In this document: positions 5,074-5,585 of the stretch, in pieces
Numbering within the stretch: position 1 is the stretch's first letter
Layout: every line of letters begins with the position of its first letter
Assembly (NCBI GenBank): GCA_905197385.1
Contig: CAJJYO010000113.1
Location: 1 to 5,585, forward strand
Source: an uncultured Collinsella sp.
GTDB taxonomy: Bacteria > Actinomycetota > Coriobacteriia > Coriobacteriales > Coriobacteriaceae
Length of the DNA: 5,585 nucleotides
Direction of reading: 5' to 3'
Notes under the pieces: model-generated
Databases searched by the model: none
Told to the model about the DNA's origin: nothing
What the model saw: the letters and a program-made list of their open reading frames with translations, nothing else
Made by a program: the position numbers and the translations under genes

Positions 5074-5319
5074 CTACTCGGCTGCCTTGTCTGCAGCGGA
5101 CTCGCTCTGGGTGATGTAGGCAGCCTCGGCAACCATGTCATCGACATTGGCCTTGGCCTGCTCGACCATGTCCTGGTAGCAGTTCTTGACGCGCATACCG
5201 CACGCGATGCCCTGCACGCAGGCATTCTTGACCGGAGCGCTGGTAAGCAGCTTGATGCCGGCCGTGCCAAGCAGAAAACCGCCACCGACAAGCAGGGTAT
5301 TGAACGTCGACTTCTTCAT
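5074..5319 (-). CDS. DUF6110-like small membrane-anchored protein, candidate ATPase partner
   Basis: This 81-residue protein starts at the ATG at 5319, with AAGGGAG seven bases upstream; a longer frame from 5367 is rejected because it would translate the leader hairpins. Residues 1-4 are MKKS, 7-25 form a glycine-rich hydrophobic helix (VGGGFLLGTAGIKLL), 28-48 hold the segment APVKNACVQGIACGMRVKNC, and 49-66 form an amphipathic helix ending DDMVAEA, followed by a short polar tail. Three cysteines (34, 40, 47) are spaced so that they would lie near one face of a helix. I match it, from memory, to the DUF6110 family often found next to metal ATPases. The layout also recalls DUF1490 proteins such as mycobacterial PacL1, which is encoded before the CtpC ATPase. 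It is first in the operon, so it is expected to be made with the ATPase. A metallochaperone or stabilising role is an inference. Confidence 0.8.
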   Translation of the reverse strand: MKKSTFNTLLVGGGFLLGTAGIKLLTSAPVKNACVQGIACGMRVKNCYQDMVEQAKANVDDMVAEAAYITQSESAADKAAE

Positions 5320-5335
5320 GTTGCTTCTCCCTTTT

Positions 5336-5368
5336 GCCGCATTGGACGCGGCACGGTGCCTCAGCACC
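5336..5368 (-). promoter_or_regulatory. Two adjacent hairpins in the operon leader
   Basis: In the predicted 80-base leader, GGTGC/GCACC (5355-5359 with 5364-5368, four-base loop) is followed by GCCGC/GCGGC (5348-5352 with 5336-5340, seven-base loop). Both end just before the AAGGGAG ribosome binding site. They may modulate translation or simply stabilise the leader; I match no known riboswitch. Confidence 0.4.
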
Positions 5369-5403
5369 CGAGTAAATAAGTTTGCTCGAGCACACTTTTG
5401 AAA

Positions 5404-5427
5404 AATAGTTTAGTTTATCTAACTATT
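5404..5427. promoter_or_regulatory. AT-rich dyad overlapping the ATPase operon promoter
   Basis: A perfect inverted repeat AATAGTT-N10-AACTATT covers the -10 and most of the spacer of the promoter. Inner bases TTAG and CTAA extend the symmetry if one T is bulged. The position suits a repressor, plausibly a metal-responsive one, but spacing does not match the standard DtxR/IdeR 19-bp consensus. A second short palindrome around GTTAAC (5441-5446) lies upstream of the -35. Confidence 0.5.
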
Positions 5428-5435
5428 AAGGTCAA
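5407..5435 (-). promoter_or_regulatory. Promoter of the DUF6110-ATPase operon
   Basis: TTGACC (5435-5430) and TAAACT (5412-5407) are 17 bases apart, matching five and four of six sigma70 consensus bases. Transcription would begin near 5400, about 80 bases before the first start codon. Confidence 0.7.
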
Positions 5436-5470
5436 CAAAGGTTAACTTTTTGGAAATCTTGAAGCGCGAT

Positions 5471-5498
5471 GTGACCAAAGGGACAGCCCCTTTGCCAC
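5471..5498. repeat. REP-like palindromic element
   Basis: CAAAGGG (5476-5482) and CCCTTTG (5488-5494) form a perfect 7-bp stem around ACAGC, with GTG (5471-5473) and CAC (5496-5498) outside it. GTG-AC-AAAGGG-ACAG type palindromes recur in intergenic regions of Coriobacteriia and other gut bacteria as I remember them. No T-tract follows, so it is not a terminator by itself. It lies between the upstream gene's terminator and the ATPase operon promoter. Confidence 0.5.
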
Positions 5499-5502
5499 CC
5501 GC

Positions 5503-5540
5503 ACAAAAAAATGAGGGCGCCAACGGCGCCCTCATTCACC
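5503..5540 (-). terminator. Intrinsic terminator of the gene entering from the right edge
   Basis: A perfect 12-bp stem (5510-5521 with 5525-5536, loop AAC) is followed on the minus strand by seven T residues (5511-5505, partly shared with the stem base) and then GTGC. Strength and orientation show that a minus-strand transcript arrives from beyond 5585. Confidence 0.93.
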
Positions 5541-5544
5541 AAAT

Positions 5545-5585
5545 TCAATCCAGCCCACCTGACCCGAACGGCCGAGTCGTCACGG
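5545..5585 (-). CDS. Possible C-terminal end of a minus-strand gene
   Basis: On the minus strand one frame gives VTTRPFGSGGLD followed by TGA (5547-5545), nine bases before the terminator stem. A gene end is expected here because of that terminator. Only about a dozen codons are visible, so the product cannot be named. A second frame remains open through the terminator hairpin and is less likely to be the true one. Confidence 0.35.
   Translation of the reverse strand, partial: VTTRPFGSGGLD

Noticed and set aside
4210..5379. A 389-residue open frame on the plus strand, antisense to the ATPase and the small gene
   Set aside because: It mirrors two well-supported minus-strand genes, has no recognisable domain, and long antisense frames are common in GC-rich coding DNA.
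5404..5427. The promoter dyad as a standard DtxR/IdeR iron box
   Set aside because: TTAG and CTAA are separated by five bases, which does not fit the 19-bp consensus spacing, so only a generic operator is claimed.
5476..5494. The CAAAGGG/CCCTTTG hairpin as a terminator
   Set aside because: No T-tract follows on either strand, and a much stronger terminator lies immediately to its right.

Overview
The window looks like chromosome from a high-GC gut actinobacterium of the Coriobacteriia, most likely Collinsella or a close relative. This is an inference from the GC-rich coding style, the tmRNA sequence, and a DUF6110-like small protein paired with a Cys-less-HMA P-type ATPase. No search could be run.

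Layout, left to right. The first 192 bases are the 5' end of a minus-strand patatin-like phospholipase gene that runs off the left edge. Next comes a non-coding stretch (about 200-880). It holds a strict 62-bp tandem array (288-563) built from a 14-bp motif in alternating orientation, two 49-bp direct repeats that carry an inverted copy of the tmRNA T-arm, and a run of small hairpins. A complete minus-strand tmRNA gene (ssrA, 879-1242) follows, with its own intrinsic terminator and an encoded tag ending in ALAA. A divergent plus-strand gene (1478-1912) encodes an acidic 144-residue protein I do not recognise. A convergent stem-loop separates it from a minus-strand toxin-antitoxin pair: a RelB/DinJ-like ribbon-helix-helix antitoxin and a PIN-domain toxin that overlap by four bases. 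The pair has a clear promoter and a palindromic operator.

The right half is a minus-strand two-gene operon. It encodes an 81-residue membrane-anchored protein (DUF6110-like) followed by a 691-residue P1B-type metal-transporting ATPase. A sigma70-type promoter with an AT-rich dyad lies upstream and a strong terminator downstream. The right edge holds a REP-like hairpin and the intrinsic terminator of another minus-strand gene lying mostly outside the window.

Functionally, the ATPase and its small partner probably form a metal-efflux or metal-homeostasis unit. The arrangement resembles mycobacterial PacL-CtpC pairs. The toxin-antitoxin pair is an independent autoregulated module, and ssrA provides ribosome rescue. 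The most unusual elements are the 62-bp alternating-inverted array, the inverted T-arm copies next to ssrA, and the candidate PacL-like metallochaperone.
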